DNA from: Candidatus Daviesbacteria bacterium
GTDB taxonomy: Bacteria; Patescibacteriota; Microgenomatia; Daviesbacterales; UBA10151
NCBI GenBank assembly: GCA_016183225.1
Contig: JACPEZ010000008.1
Span: 1-25,822 of the forward strand
Length of the DNA stretch: 25,822 nucleotides
Reading direction: 5' to 3'
This document shows positions 10,786 to 18,203 of the stretch, one piece after another. Numbering within the stretch: position 1 is the stretch's first letter; every line of letters starts with the position of its first letter. Both the position numbers and the translations under genes were made by a program. The notes under the pieces were generated by a model. It was not told where the DNA came from, ran no database searches, and saw only the letters and a program-made list of their open reading frames with translations.

Positions 10786-11715
10786 CTATTTTAATTTCTC
10801 CAGATATTCTTCTGCATCAAAGGAAGCTTTGCAGCCCATGCCGGCTGCTGTGACTGCCTGCCGGTAATGCCAGTCTGCCACATCTCCTGCCACAAACACT
10901 CCTGGCACTTTGGTGTGGGTTTCGTTTTCCACCAAAATATACCCTTTTTCATCCAAATCCAGTTGTCCTTTTAAAAAGTCAGTATTGGGCCTGTGACCAA
11001 TGGCAATAAAGACTCCATCTATTTGCAGCTGACTAATCTTATTGTTTTGGGTATTTTTTATTTTCACTCCTGTTACTTTATCTTGTCCCAACACTTCTTC
11101 TACAATAGAATTCCACATAAAATTAACGTTCTTTTTTGATTTGACTAAATCCTGCAGCGCGGCTTGGGCTCTTAAACTGTCACGTCGATGTACTACAATT
11201 ACTTGTTTACATAATTTGGATAAATAATTAGCCTCTCTCATGGCAGTATCCCCTCCTCCGACTACTACTACATTTTTATTCTTAAAGAAAAATCCGTCAC
11301 AAACAGCGCAGGAAGATACACCTTTACCAATTAATCTTTGTTCTGAAGGTAGGTTAAGCCACATAGCAGAAGCACCGGTGGATATAATTATGCTTTCCGT
11401 CTTCAGACTACCGCTTTCCGTCTGGATAACAAATGGTTTAGTTTTTAAATTGATAGAAATAACATCTTCATTGATAAAGCGGGTGTTAAAACGCTCGGCC
11501 TGCTTGCGCATTTTAGCCATTAAATCAGGGCCTTGAATTCCCTGATCAAATCCGGGGAAATCATCAACATCCGTGGTTAACATGAGTTGCCCTCCCGCTT
11601 CCCTGCCGGAGATTACCAGAGGATTTAAATTGGCGCGGGCAGCGTAAATGGCAGCAGTTAAACCTGCCGGACCAGAACCGATAATAACTAATTTTTCAAC
11701 AGCAGGTTTTTCCAT
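10786..11715 (-). CDS. trxB: Thioredoxin reductase
   Basis: This is a full-length (309 aa) low-molecular-weight flavoenzyme. The FAD motif GSGPAGL is at 13-19. The redox pair is C136-A-V-C139, with Val replacing the more usual Thr. The NADPH motif GGGDTAMRE starts at 153 and HRRDSLRA at 176, and the C-terminal FAD motif VFVAGDVAD is also present. It uses NADPH to reduce thioredoxin, supplying electrons to MsrA-type repair, and msrA is encoded in this window. AGGAG sits very close to the ATG. The 81-aa gene upstream ends five bases before it. Its 3' end is duplicated twice downstream. Confidence 0.93.
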   Translation of the reverse strand: MEKPAVEKLVIIGSGPAGLTAAIYAARANLNPLVISGREAGGQLMLTTDVDDFPGFDQGIQGPDLMAKMRKQAERFNTRFINEDVISINLKTKPFVIQTESGSLKTESIIISTGASAMWLNLPSEQRLIGKGVSSCAVCDGFFFKNKNVVVVGGGDTAMREANYLSKLCKQVIVVHRRDSLRAQAALQDLVKSKKNVNFMWNSIVEEVLGQDKVTGVKIKNTQNNKISQLQIDGVFIAIGHRPNTDFLKGQLDLDEKGYILVENETHTKVPGVFVAGDVADWHYRQAVTAAGMGCKASFDAEEYLEKLK

Positions 11716-11720
11716 TACTC

Positions 11721-11966
11721 CTATCTGGCAGCAGCGCCCGGGCTGGATGTTTTCTGTTTAACCGATCCTGTCGCCTCTTTTCCCGGTGTAGCAGACGGGC
11801 TGGCCGAAACCGCAGGCTCGGGCGACGGCGTAACTTGAATTTCTCCTCCTACCTGTGGCGAAACAGGCGGCTGATAACGGCTTCTAAGCCAAACCAGATA
11901 CCCGGCAATAACTACCAATACCAAAATGGCCGTGACAATAGCCACATTTCTATTCAATTTTATCAC
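11721..11966 (-). CDS. Small membrane-anchored Pro/Ser-rich protein
   Basis: The 81-aa protein has an N-terminal membrane helix (about 8-28) followed by a low-complexity outer segment of Pro, Ser, Thr, Ala and Gly. Small anchored tails like this are common in CPR envelope proteins; no domain is visible. The start is GTG, directly preceded by AAGGGG. It sits between PAP2 and trxB in the same direction with a five-base gap to trxB. Its function is unknown; it could be an envelope spacer or a truncated larger protein. Confidence 0.6.
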   Translation of the reverse strand: MIKLNRNVAIVTAILVLVVIAGYLVWLRSRYQPPVSPQVGGEIQVTPSPEPAVSASPSATPGKEATGSVKQKTSSPGAAAR

Positions 11967-11999
11967 CCCCTTACTCGGGCCAGTCCGGCTTATCTTACT

Positions 12000-12650
12000 T
12001 CAAATTCTTTTTAAGATCAAGGTACCCGCTAACAGTCCAAAGGATAACCCCAAAAGCCCTCCGCCCACCACATCCGACAACCAGTGTTCGCCCAGATAAA
12101 TACGGGTTAAAGCCATCATCAAAGCTATTAGTATAATCATTATAATTGTTATAATTTTTATAACACTCTCTTTCCAGGAAAAAAGCGCTATCATCAAAAA
12201 AACAGTCAGCAAAAAAGCAGTCCTGGTCATATGACCCGAAGGATAAGAAAAATCAGTATGGACATAAAAAGAAGGTAGCGACGTGGGAAGCAAACTGCGG
12301 TGGAATAAAACAGGCGGGCCCGGGTGGTAAAGCACCAGCTTGCCAAATACCTCAACCAGAGATGCCGGCAAAATCGCCAGCCACCCCAAAACGGCAAGCC
12401 ATCTTAACCTTATCAAAGCTAAAAAGGCCAGCATGAGGCTTACTCCCACTGTTACTTCCGCACTGCCCAATAAACTGAAATAGGAAAACAGCGGATCCCA
12501 TTTTCTGGAAATATGATCCTGCAGCTTAACAGTTGAGTCAAAATCGGTTTTTTGCCAGTTTTCCTTGGCCACAGAATAGGAAAAGGCAGTAAAAACAACC
12601 AGGAAAAATAAAGACAGGAAAATTAATTTAATTCTCACAAGATTATTCAA
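12000..12650 (-). CDS. PAP2-family membrane phosphatase
   Basis: This is a polytopic protein of 216 aa with about six membrane helices. The motifs are K104-x6-GP (KLVLYHPGPP), P-S-G-H140 and R183-x5-H189-x3-D193. The second and third motifs are intact, but the Arg of the first KxxxxxxRP motif is Gly. PAP2 enzymes remove phosphate from lipid phosphates such as undecaprenyl pyrophosphate or phosphatidate on the outer face of the membrane. The first codon appears to be TTG, overlapping the cupredoxin stop by 8 bp; a GTG four codons later is an alternative. It is co-transcribed with the cupredoxin. Confidence 0.85.
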   Translation of the reverse strand: MNNLVRIKLIFLSLFFLVVFTAFSYSVAKENWQKTDFDSTVKLQDHISRKWDPLFSYFSLLGSAEVTVGVSLMLAFLALIRLRWLAVLGWLAILPASLVEVFGKLVLYHPGPPVLFHRSLLPTSLPSFYVHTDFSYPSGHMTRTAFLLTVFLMIALFSWKESVIKIITIIMIILIALMMALTRIYLGEHWLSDVVGGGLLGLSFGLLAGTLILKRI

Positions 12651-13074
12651 CCACCACAGAGCCTGTTAAAGACGGATTTAGATGATCGTGATATTTAAAA
12701 CTGCCTGCCTCGGGAAAAACTAGAGATTTACTCTCCCCTGCTTGCAGCAAACCGATGGTATTAAGCGACGGATAAACCTGATGGGTGGGATGGACTGCAG
12801 AGTTAACCTGATGGGAAACGGTGTTTTCGTTAACCCAAGTCACTGACTCTCCTGCTTTGATGGTAATTGTTTGGGGCTCGAAACCGCTTGAGGTAATTCT
12901 GACTACATTTTGGGAAACTGTAGCGGATGGACTGGCTTCCTCCTGCAAGGCAGGCGCAGGACTGGTTTGTGAAGAAGGAACAGGCGCGGTCTTTTTAGAT
13001 CCTGTTAGAAGCCAGATGCCGGCTATCACTATTACTCCTACCACGGCGGCAGTAACCAGGAAATTCTTTTGCAT
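12643..13074 (-). CDS. Membrane-anchored cupredoxin-like protein without the copper Cys
   Basis: The 143-aa protein has an N-terminal helix (about 5-24), a Pro/Ser/Ala linker, and a single cupredoxin domain (about 55-143) that should sit outside the membrane. His88 (TVSHQV) and the C-terminal loop Y-H129-D-H131-LNP supply possible metal ligands. The Cys that ligates type 1 copper is absent. This variant is frequent in CPR and could bind copper in a different geometry or be structural. A good promoter lies directly upstream, inside the end of the nucleotidyltransferase gene, and predicts a leaderless start. Confidence 0.8.
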   Translation of the reverse strand: MQKNFLVTAAVVGVIVIAGIWLLTGSKKTAPVPSSQTSPAPALQEEASPSATVSQNVVRITSSGFEPQTITIKAGESVTWVNENTVSHQVNSAVHPTHQVYPSLNTIGLLQAGESKSLVFPEAGSFKYHDHLNPSLTGSVVVE

Positions 13075-13081
13075 AGTATTA

Positions 13082-13110
13082 TCTATATCCTATTTACTCC
13101 TGCTTGTCAA
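13082..13110 (-). promoter_or_regulatory. Internal promoter for the cupredoxin-PAP2-trxB run
   Basis: Minus-strand TTGACA (13110-13105), 17-base spacer, TATAGA (13087-13082), seven bases before the cupredoxin ATG. It overlaps the 3' end of the nucleotidyltransferase gene, so this gene run has its own start despite operon-like spacing. The message would be leaderless. Confidence 0.65.
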
Positions 13111-13542
13111 TATCGCACTTGAGGAATGATTGGCAATCCTGGCCACATAAACTAATCCTGCTCCTATTTTTCGAGCTGACCTTTGATGATGACGGGTATT
13201 GGTTCCCCTGGTGACAGCAATCACATCCGGTTTGATTTTTTGAATAACCGCATCATATTCTTCCTCACCCTTCAGATATGGCAGCATCACTACATAGTCA
13301 ACAAACTTAAGGGCTGATAAAATTTGGGCTCTTTGCTTTTGAGTGTGAACGGGACGATTGACGCCCTTTAACTCCTTAACTCTTTGATCATTCTCCAGTA
13401 AAACTATTAAAAAATCTGCCTGCTTTTTGGCCTTTTGTAAAAAAACCACGTGTCCGGGATGCAAAATATCAAAACAACCGCCCACCAGGCAAATGGTGCC
13501 TTTTGTTTTTATTTTTTTTACCAATTGATGAAGATTATGCAC
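13090..13542 (-). CDS. Cytidylyltransferase-family protein (RfaE2/TagD-like)
   Basis: The 150-aa protein is a single HIGH-type nucleotidyltransferase domain: GGCFDILHPGH (21-31) is the nucleotide-binding start, with R-P-V near 62 and a C-terminal SSSAILTS loop in place of the ISSTxI-type signature. Related enzymes transfer CMP or AMP to sugar phosphates, glycerol phosphate or ethanolamine phosphate. The substrate cannot be read from the sequence. It overlaps the upstream zinc-ribbon gene by 8 bp, so the two are translationally coupled. Confidence 0.82.
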   Translation of the reverse strand: MHNLHQLVKKIKTKGTICLVGGCFDILHPGHVVFLQKAKKQADFLIVLLENDQRVKELKGVNRPVHTQKQRAQILSALKFVDYVVMLPYLKGEEEYDAVIQKIKPDVIAVTRGTNTRHHQRSARKIGAGLVYVARIANHSSSAILTSRSK

Positions 13543-13768
13543 CGGCGGTAGCCATTAATTTTTGTCTGGCCAATTTTGCTTCTATCTTACCTCTGGCCAG
13601 AAGTTCGCTTTTGGCTTTCCGGTCGGCAGTTTGCTGATCAACAATTTTTTGACATTCAGAATCAGGACAAATAGTTTGGGTATAGGTAATAGTAGAGATG
13701 CCGCTTTTCCCTTCCCAGCTTTTACCGTCAATTCTTTCTCTGCCGCAATTAATACAAGGGTTGCTCAT
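13535..13768 (-). CDS. Small zinc-ribbon-like protein (77 aa)
   Basis: Two cysteine pairs, C5-INC-8 and C33-PDSEC-38 (approximate numbering), suggest a zinc ribbon, followed by a Lys/Arg/Glu helix (about 45-72) likely to be alpha-helical and nucleic-acid or protein binding. I recognise no named family. TACAAT lies 17 bases before the ATG, giving a short leader of about ten bases. It is followed by the nucleotidyltransferase with an 8-bp overlap. Confidence 0.68.
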   Translation of the reverse strand: MSNPCINCGRERIDGKSWEGKSGISTITYTQTICPDSECQKIVDQQTADRKAKSELLARGKIEAKLARQKLMATAGA

Positions 13769-13844
13769 AAAAGTTTAAGGACCCTATTGTAGCAGAAACA
13801 GCTAATTAAAACAAATTAGTTAGAAAACCAGCACTTCTTTTAAT

Positions 13845-14579
13845 CTAGGGACGTCCAGGGGTGGTAGGTCTAACTGTGTCTTGTGCGCCTCTATTCGAAG
13901 AAGAACCTTGTTCATTTTCAGATTCAGGTGCTCCACCCTGCTGTGGTGTTTGTGGGACTTGTACAGGACCTCTAGGAATTGGCTTACCTTCCTGACGTAA
14001 GGTATCTAATCTTTCCTGTACTTCCTGTTTTCTTTGTTCAACTTCTTGTTCTACTTCCTCGCGTCTACTATTTGAAACGCCCCTTAATGCTTCTTCCTGT
14101 CCTCTGGTACTCTGTTGCATTGCTCTCTCAATAGCCGGTTTTGCCTGATCAGGCACTTTTTCATAAACTCCGGCTAAAACAGTCAAATGAATTGAGGTTG
14201 CTTTTGTCACAAGTTCGGCTAAAGCTTCGTCAAACCCCTCTCCGCTTTGGGCAGAGGTTGCTACACTCTGGGCTGCACCGGAAATCATTGAGCCGTACCG
14301 GTCTGCAGCTTCACCGATTCTCTCATCATCCCCACCTCTTACCTGCAACTTCTCAATTTCTTTAAGTTTCTCTTCGGCAATAGCAAGTTGTGTCCTTGTT
14401 TTACTCTCTTGCCCAAAAGACGAAGCAAGACGGACATTTTCGGTTAGTGTTTTTACCGGGTATAATCCGTCTCCCGGGACAGAGCCTTGAGAAGCTACCG
14501 CAGCACCTGTTCCACCCACTCCTACTACTGCAACGATAGCCAAAACTGCTAGCGGAATGAATCCTTGTTGGTTTCTCAT
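13845..14579 (-). CDS. DUF5667-type exported protein
   Basis: The 244-aa protein begins with a short basic start and a hydrophobic helix (about 8-30), then the DUF5667 signature SVPGDGLYPVKTLTENVRLA (about 33-52). A helical domain to about residue 190 and a disordered Pro/Gln/Gly/Ser-rich tail follow. DUF5667 domains are extracytoplasmic and often pair with regulatory or cell-surface proteins; the function is unknown. It starts one base after the subtilase stop, so both are made from one message. It could be a chaperone, inhibitor or surface partner of that protease. Confidence 0.78.
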   Translation of the reverse strand: MRNQQGFIPLAVLAIVAVVGVGGTGAAVASQGSVPGDGLYPVKTLTENVRLASSFGQESKTRTQLAIAEEKLKEIEKLQVRGGDDERIGEAADRYGSMISGAAQSVATSAQSGEGFDEALAELVTKATSIHLTVLAGVYEKVPDQAKPAIERAMQQSTRGQEEALRGVSNSRREEVEQEVEQRKQEVQERLDTLRQEGKPIPRGPVQVPQTPQQGGAPESENEQGSSSNRGAQDTVRPTTPGRP

Positions 14580-14580
14580 C

Positions 14581-16539
14581 TTAATTAAAAATTACGGTTG
14601 ATTCGTTGGAGCAGGTGGTAGTTCCTTCTTCACAGACCTGATAGATATAGGTGCCTTTACCTCTTTGATCAATGTTGTCGGTGTAAGCTCCGTCATTGAT
14701 TGTAGTTTCCACCAAAACACCGTCTCGATACACATCAACATTAGTCGTATTTGCACCAGACCAATCCAGATCAGTCTTTTGTAATCCTCTGACTTTATAT
14801 CCTGTAGCTGTTAATGAAATATCCGACGCTTCAACAACAGTTATTACTACATCATCCGAGGCTGCCACTCCATCGTCGTCTGTAACCGTCAAGGTGACGG
14901 TATGTGTCCCTAAGGCGAAATCAACTGTGGCAGTAGCACCGCTTCCCAGCAATGTCCCACCCTCGTACCAATCATAGGAGACAACCGTTCCATCAGGATC
15001 ATAGGAACCGGAACCGTCTAGAGTAACTGCTTCCGTGCCATTGCCGTCGTTATCAGTAACTATCTGATCCGCGCCGGCATCGGCAATCGGCGAATCATTA
15101 ACATTATCTACCGTGACATTAACATCGTCACTACTAGTTTGGGAAGCAGTGTCTGTGGCAGTCGCAGTGATTACATGAGCTCCTTCTGTTGCATTTGTTG
15201 TATCCCAGCTTGCCTCATATGGGCTTGCAGTATCAGAGCTAAGCAAGACGCCGTCAATATAAAAATCAACGCTAACGACGCCGTTATCATCACTGGCATC
15301 AGCTGTAATCAAAACCGTGCCGGAAACTACCCCGTCCTCTAACGGGCTGGTAACGGAAACAGCGGGGAGTTGGTCAACCGGCTCGGGAACACTCCCTGCC
15401 GCTGCCGCATCGACCCTTCCATAACCATAATGCGTATCCCGACCGGCGCTGCCAAGATCCACGGCCGTGCTATTCATTCTCCCCCGAACATCGTCAAAAC
15501 CGGCCTTTATAACTAAAGCCGCGGTACCGGCAACATGTGGACTCGCCATGGATGTTCCGCTGTACTTCCCATACTCTCCTCCGGGGAGCGTTGAATTGAT
15601 GCTTACCCCGGGACCTGAAAGTTCAACCGCAGGACCGGTACTTGACCAACTTGCCCTTTTATCGTTGCTGTCGGTTGCCGCAACAGCCACCAGTGACTCC
15701 CAACGGGCAGGATAGATAACATTGTCTCCTTTTCCGGGCGGGTTACCGGAGTTGCCTGCCGCCGCAATATGCAATATACCCAACGCCGCAGAATTGTCAA
15801 AAGCCGCCTTAACCGTGCTTCCCGGGTCTCCGGAACTCCCATAGCTGTTATTTGTGACCTGAATACCGTCATTCACCGCTTTCTCAAGCGCCGCCACAAC
15901 ATCACTGTAGCTTCCGCTGCCGTCTGCCCCCAATACTTTATACGCATAAACCTTCGCCTCGGGTGCTACCCCAACTACGCCTACGTCATTGTCTTCTGCT
16001 GCAATTGTCCCTGAAACATGCGTTCCATGGCCATTATCATCCATTGGATCAAAATCGCCGTTGTAAAAATCGTAACCACCAGCGTAATTTGCATCCAAGT
16101 CCGGATGGGTATAATCAACTCCCGAATCAATTACGCCAACCTTAACCCCCGTTCCTTTATTACCGCCGTCATGCACTGTCCCCGAGCCAATCTTCTTCAC
16201 CCCCCAAGCGCTATCAAGTTCGGCATCTACGGCATACACTTTAATATCCGGTTCTATTACTGTTACTTTAGGGTTGTTTTGAAGCGCTGCTACTGCAGCT
16301 TCCGGAATGTTTGCCGCAATTGCCGGCACAAGAGTGTAGCTGTGTTTAACTTTTCCTCCCAATCCTTTTACTAAATTCTGCTCATCAGATCCCGGCCTTT
16401 GGGTAAAGCCGATAAATACGTCAACTCGTTTTTCCTGGTTCTGATGAGCTAATACCAAACTTTGAGGCCCGGTTAAAAGGAGGAAAAATACTATCAATGA
16501 AGCCAAAAACTTTTTGGCAAATTTGAATATGTATTTCAT
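14581..16539 (-). CDS. Secreted subtilisin-like serine protease (S8) with Ig-like and PKD domains
   Basis: The 652-aa protein has a signal peptide (1-31) and an I9-type propeptide (about 37-103). The S8 catalytic domain (about 108-385) carries Asp138 (GVIDSG), His171 (GHGTHVSG), oxyanion Asn263 (AAAGNSG) and Ser330 (SGTSMASPH). The C-terminal part holds a bacterial Ig-like domain (about 393-478), a PKD domain (about 482-568, DAGADQ, TVTDDDG) and a last fibronectin-like module. All catalytic residues are present. No sorting signal is visible, so the protein is probably released or held by its beta domains. Such proteases may digest host or community protein for these auxotrophic cells. Its promoter predicts a five-base leader. 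Confidence 0.92.
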   Translation of the reverse strand: MKYIFKFAKKFLASLIVFFLLLTGPQSLVLAHQNQEKRVDVFIGFTQRPGSDEQNLVKGLGGKVKHSYTLVPAIAANIPEAAVAALQNNPKVTVIEPDIKVYAVDAELDSAWGVKKIGSGTVHDGGNKGTGVKVGVIDSGVDYTHPDLDANYAGGYDFYNGDFDPMDDNGHGTHVSGTIAAEDNDVGVVGVAPEAKVYAYKVLGADGSGSYSDVVAALEKAVNDGIQVTNNSYGSSGDPGSTVKAAFDNSAALGILHIAAAGNSGNPPGKGDNVIYPARWESLVAVAATDSNDKRASWSSTGPAVELSGPGVSINSTLPGGEYGKYSGTSMASPHVAGTAALVIKAGFDDVRGRMNSTAVDLGSAGRDTHYGYGRVDAAAAGSVPEPVDQLPAVSVTSPLEDGVVSGTVLITADASDDNGVVSVDFYIDGVLLSSDTASPYEASWDTTNATEGAHVITATATDTASQTSSDDVNVTVDNVNDSPIADAGADQIVTDNDGNGTEAVTLDGSGSYDPDGTVVSYDWYEGGTLLGSGATATVDFALGTHTVTLTVTDDDGVAASDDVVITVVEASDISLTATGYKVRGLQKTDLDWSGANTTNVDVYRDGVLVETTINDGAYTDNIDQRGKGTYIYQVCEEGTTTCSNESTVIFN

Positions 16540-16551
16540 CTTACCAACTAC

Positions 16552-16581
16552 ATTGTAAGCAGAAAAGATTCAGCATGTCAA
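16552..16581 (-). promoter_or_regulatory. Promoter of the subtilase-DUF5667 operon
   Basis: Minus-strand TTGACA (16581-16576), 18-base spacer, TACAAT (16557-16552). The ATG is twelve bases downstream of the -10, leaving a leader of about five bases. Confidence 0.72.
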
Positions 16582-16607
16582 TATATTGAAGAGGTTGAAA
16601 GAAAATG

Positions 16608-16863
16608 CTCCTCGACCTGGATTCGAACCAGGAACCTTCTCGTTACTTTAATGGACTATCTCATCACCATTACCAAAAGGTTTTAGGTAGTGGGCGCTAA
16701 TTGGTGTAATCACCTAGTCTCTGCACCTTACCTGTACCAGACGGTACAAGTCTTGGCTCAGGGTTATCTTAAGATGTTCCCTGAATTCACCCACTTTTCA
16801 CTCTAATATTTCTACTAGAGGCTGCTAACACAGCGAGCCGCTCTACCGTTGAGCTATCGAGGA
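16608..16863 (-). tRNA. tRNA-Asn (GUU), interrupted by a group I intron
   Basis: Exons 16863-16830 and 16645-16608 join into a tRNA-Asn: acceptor TCCTCGA/TCGAGGA, D arm GCTC/GAGC, anticodon stem GCTCG/CGAGA with one mismatched outer pair, loop CTGTTAA, T arm CCTGG-TTCGAAT-CCAGG, discriminator G. U1-A72 and G73 are typical of tRNA-Asn. The intron separates position 35 from 36, inside the anticodon. CCA is not encoded. The tRNA starts only three bases after the stop of the homing-endonuclease-like gene, so the two may share a transcript. Confidence 0.9.
16646..16829 (-). other. Group I intron in tRNA-Asn (184 nt, no ORF)
   Basis: The 5' exon ends in U and pairs as GCUGU with intron GCAGC, giving the required U-G at the splice site; the intron ends in G. 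P4 is TTCAGGG/CCCTGAG, P5 is ATCTTAAGAT, P6 is ACTTGTACC/GGTACAGGT, and the core reads GGTGCAGAGACTA with the partner GAGATAGTCC (P7). The element is compact and IC3-like. Its peripheral hairpins differ from those of the tRNA-fMet intron, so the two are not a recent duplication. Confidence 0.9.
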
Positions 16864-16866
16864 ATG

Positions 16867-17562
16867 TTAATGTGCCTTTGGCATTTTACCACCTACCAAA
16901 GCTGAAATCCATCCCATGATTCGCCTCTGCTTATCACTATCGCTGAAACGGATTGCAAAAACACCATACTGATGAATATTCTTTCTGATTTTTTTACTAT
17001 CTTTCTTATCTTTCGCTATATAGATCTTGTGGAATTGTTTTTCAGGGATATTAGTCAATTGTGACCAGAATTGTTTAGCTACTACACCATCGAGACCTTC
17101 ATGTATCCATATTGATCCTCGAAATTTAGATAATGGTAAATGGCAAGATTCCTGGAACCATCTACTCATAAACTTAATAAGGATAGGGTCTGAATTTGAA
17201 AATCCTCCCTTTCCGTCATTTTTATACCCTTCTCCTGCGTAAAGCGCTACTCCAGCTATGAAGCGATCTCTTTTTGACAACCCGCCAAGTTCTTTCTTGG
17301 CATCTTTAAAAATGATTTCTGTCCTAATTAATCTTGCTCTTCTTTTATTATCAGCTGCTATTATTGAGCCTTTCCTTTGACCAAACATTTTATTCTCTAG
17401 CAGCTTTCTTTTTTGGTCCTTTGTGAGCTCAATATCCCGACACCATCTGCTAATAGTATCTTTTGATACATGGATTTGCTGGATTATTGCACCATAAGAT
17501 AAACCTTCTTTGCGTAGTTCTTGAGCTTTAATCTTCTCTTCTAATTTACCTACATACCCCAT
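16867..17562 (-). CDS. LAGLIDADG-like homing endonuclease with HTH (probable)
   Basis: The 231-aa protein starts with a helix-turn-helix (about 14-43, GLSYGAIIQQI then SKDTISRW). A basic linker and a degenerate LAGLIDADG-type segment FIAGVALYAGEGYK (101-114) follow, with the companion FSNSDPILIKFM (121-132) and a second half ending in RFSDSDKQRR. This combination is common among CPR proteins tied to introns. It is not inside the intron but directly upstream of tRNA-Asn, in the same direction. Its promoter predicts a start on the A of the ATG. The expected target would be the intronless tRNA-Asn gene. A decayed paralog of its C-terminus lies upstream. Confidence 0.68.
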   Translation of the reverse strand: MGYVGKLEEKIKAQELRKEGLSYGAIIQQIHVSKDTISRWCRDIELTKDQKRKLLENKMFGQRKGSIIAADNKRRARLIRTEIIFKDAKKELGGLSKRDRFIAGVALYAGEGYKNDGKGGFSNSDPILIKFMSRWFQESCHLPLSKFRGSIWIHEGLDGVVAKQFWSQLTNIPEKQFHKIYIAKDKKDSKKIRKNIHQYGVFAIRFSDSDKQRRIMGWISALVGGKMPKAH

Positions 17563-17568
17563 ACTTAC

Positions 17569-17597
17569 ATTATCAAATTCGGACTAAGAATTGTCAA
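17569..17597 (-). promoter_or_regulatory. Promoter of the endonuclease-like gene, leaderless
   Basis: Minus-strand TTGACA (17597-17592), 17-base spacer, GATAAT (17574-17569). Six bases then separate the -10 from the ATG, so the predicted +1 is the A of ATG. Confidence 0.75.
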
Positions 17598-17648
17598 GTA
17601 TCTATTACTAGAGACGGTACTTCGATCTTAAGACTAAAAATGTTTCAT

Positions 17649-17739
17649 GGCGAGCCGATCTCCCTGTTGGAGCTATCGAGGAATGTTAACGTACAGTGGT
17701 AATTTTATCACCTACTAAAGCTGAAATCCAGAATGTGAT
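17649..17739 (-). pseudogene. Decayed copy of the endonuclease C-terminus plus tRNA-Asn 5' half
   Basis: The minus strand first encodes WISALVGDKITTVR-stop (17730-17686), homologous to WISALVGGKMPKAH at the end of the intact gene. After the same three-base spacer it has TCCTCGATAGCTCC and GGCTCG, matching the tRNA-Asn 5' exon (17682-17649). The D arm is altered and the sequence then diverges. It is a second, broken copy of the gene/tRNA junction about 820 bp from the intact one. Confidence 0.72.
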
Positions 17740-17750
17740 AACATATTCTT

Positions 17751-18203
17751 GTGAAGATAGTTCGTGACAATCCCCTATTTTTTGCCTTTCTGTTGCCTGC
17801 ATTTGTAGATTCGGTAATTACCCTGTTAGGACAAACTCCTCAATATTGGTCGCAACAAAGAATTGTCAACGAAGCAAACCCAGTCTACTATTTTCTTTTG
17901 GTTTCTCCCTGGCTCTACATTATTGGGAGCATTATTTGGTTTGCCATTTGGTATTGGGTTATTAAAAAAATTAAGGAGCCGTTTAATATTTTTCTGATGT
18001 TTCTTTTTACTATTGGGCACTCGTGGGGAAGTAGTACCTGGATACTGCGATTTTTAAGAGAACAAGGACTTTTCCGATATGGGGATCAATTGTCTCAAAT
18101 GATTGGATGGGCAATCATAATTTTATATTTCTCGATTGTAGCGCTATTCGCCAGCTATTTTCTGCTCATTTACCTAAAGAAAAAAATCAATTACTCCAAA
18201 TAG
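17751..18203 (+). CDS. Polytopic membrane protein (150 aa), function unknown
   Basis: Four membrane helices are clear (about 9-26, 46-69, 76-95, 118-144), with short loops and a Lys-rich C-terminus. I see no catalytic or transport motif. The first codon is GTG. It begins just after the decayed endonuclease copy, and its 3' end overlaps the end of rpoD by 13 bp in convergent orientation. No strong promoter was identified; TAACAT six bases before the GTG is the best -10 candidate. Confidence 0.65.
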   Translation: MKIVRDNPLFFAFLLPAFVDSVITLLGQTPQYWSQQRIVNEANPVYYFLLVSPWLYIIGSIIWFAIWYWVIKKIKEPFNIFLMFLFTIGHSWGSSTWILRFLREQGLFRYGDQLSQMIGWAIIILYFSIVALFASYFLLIYLKKKINYSK

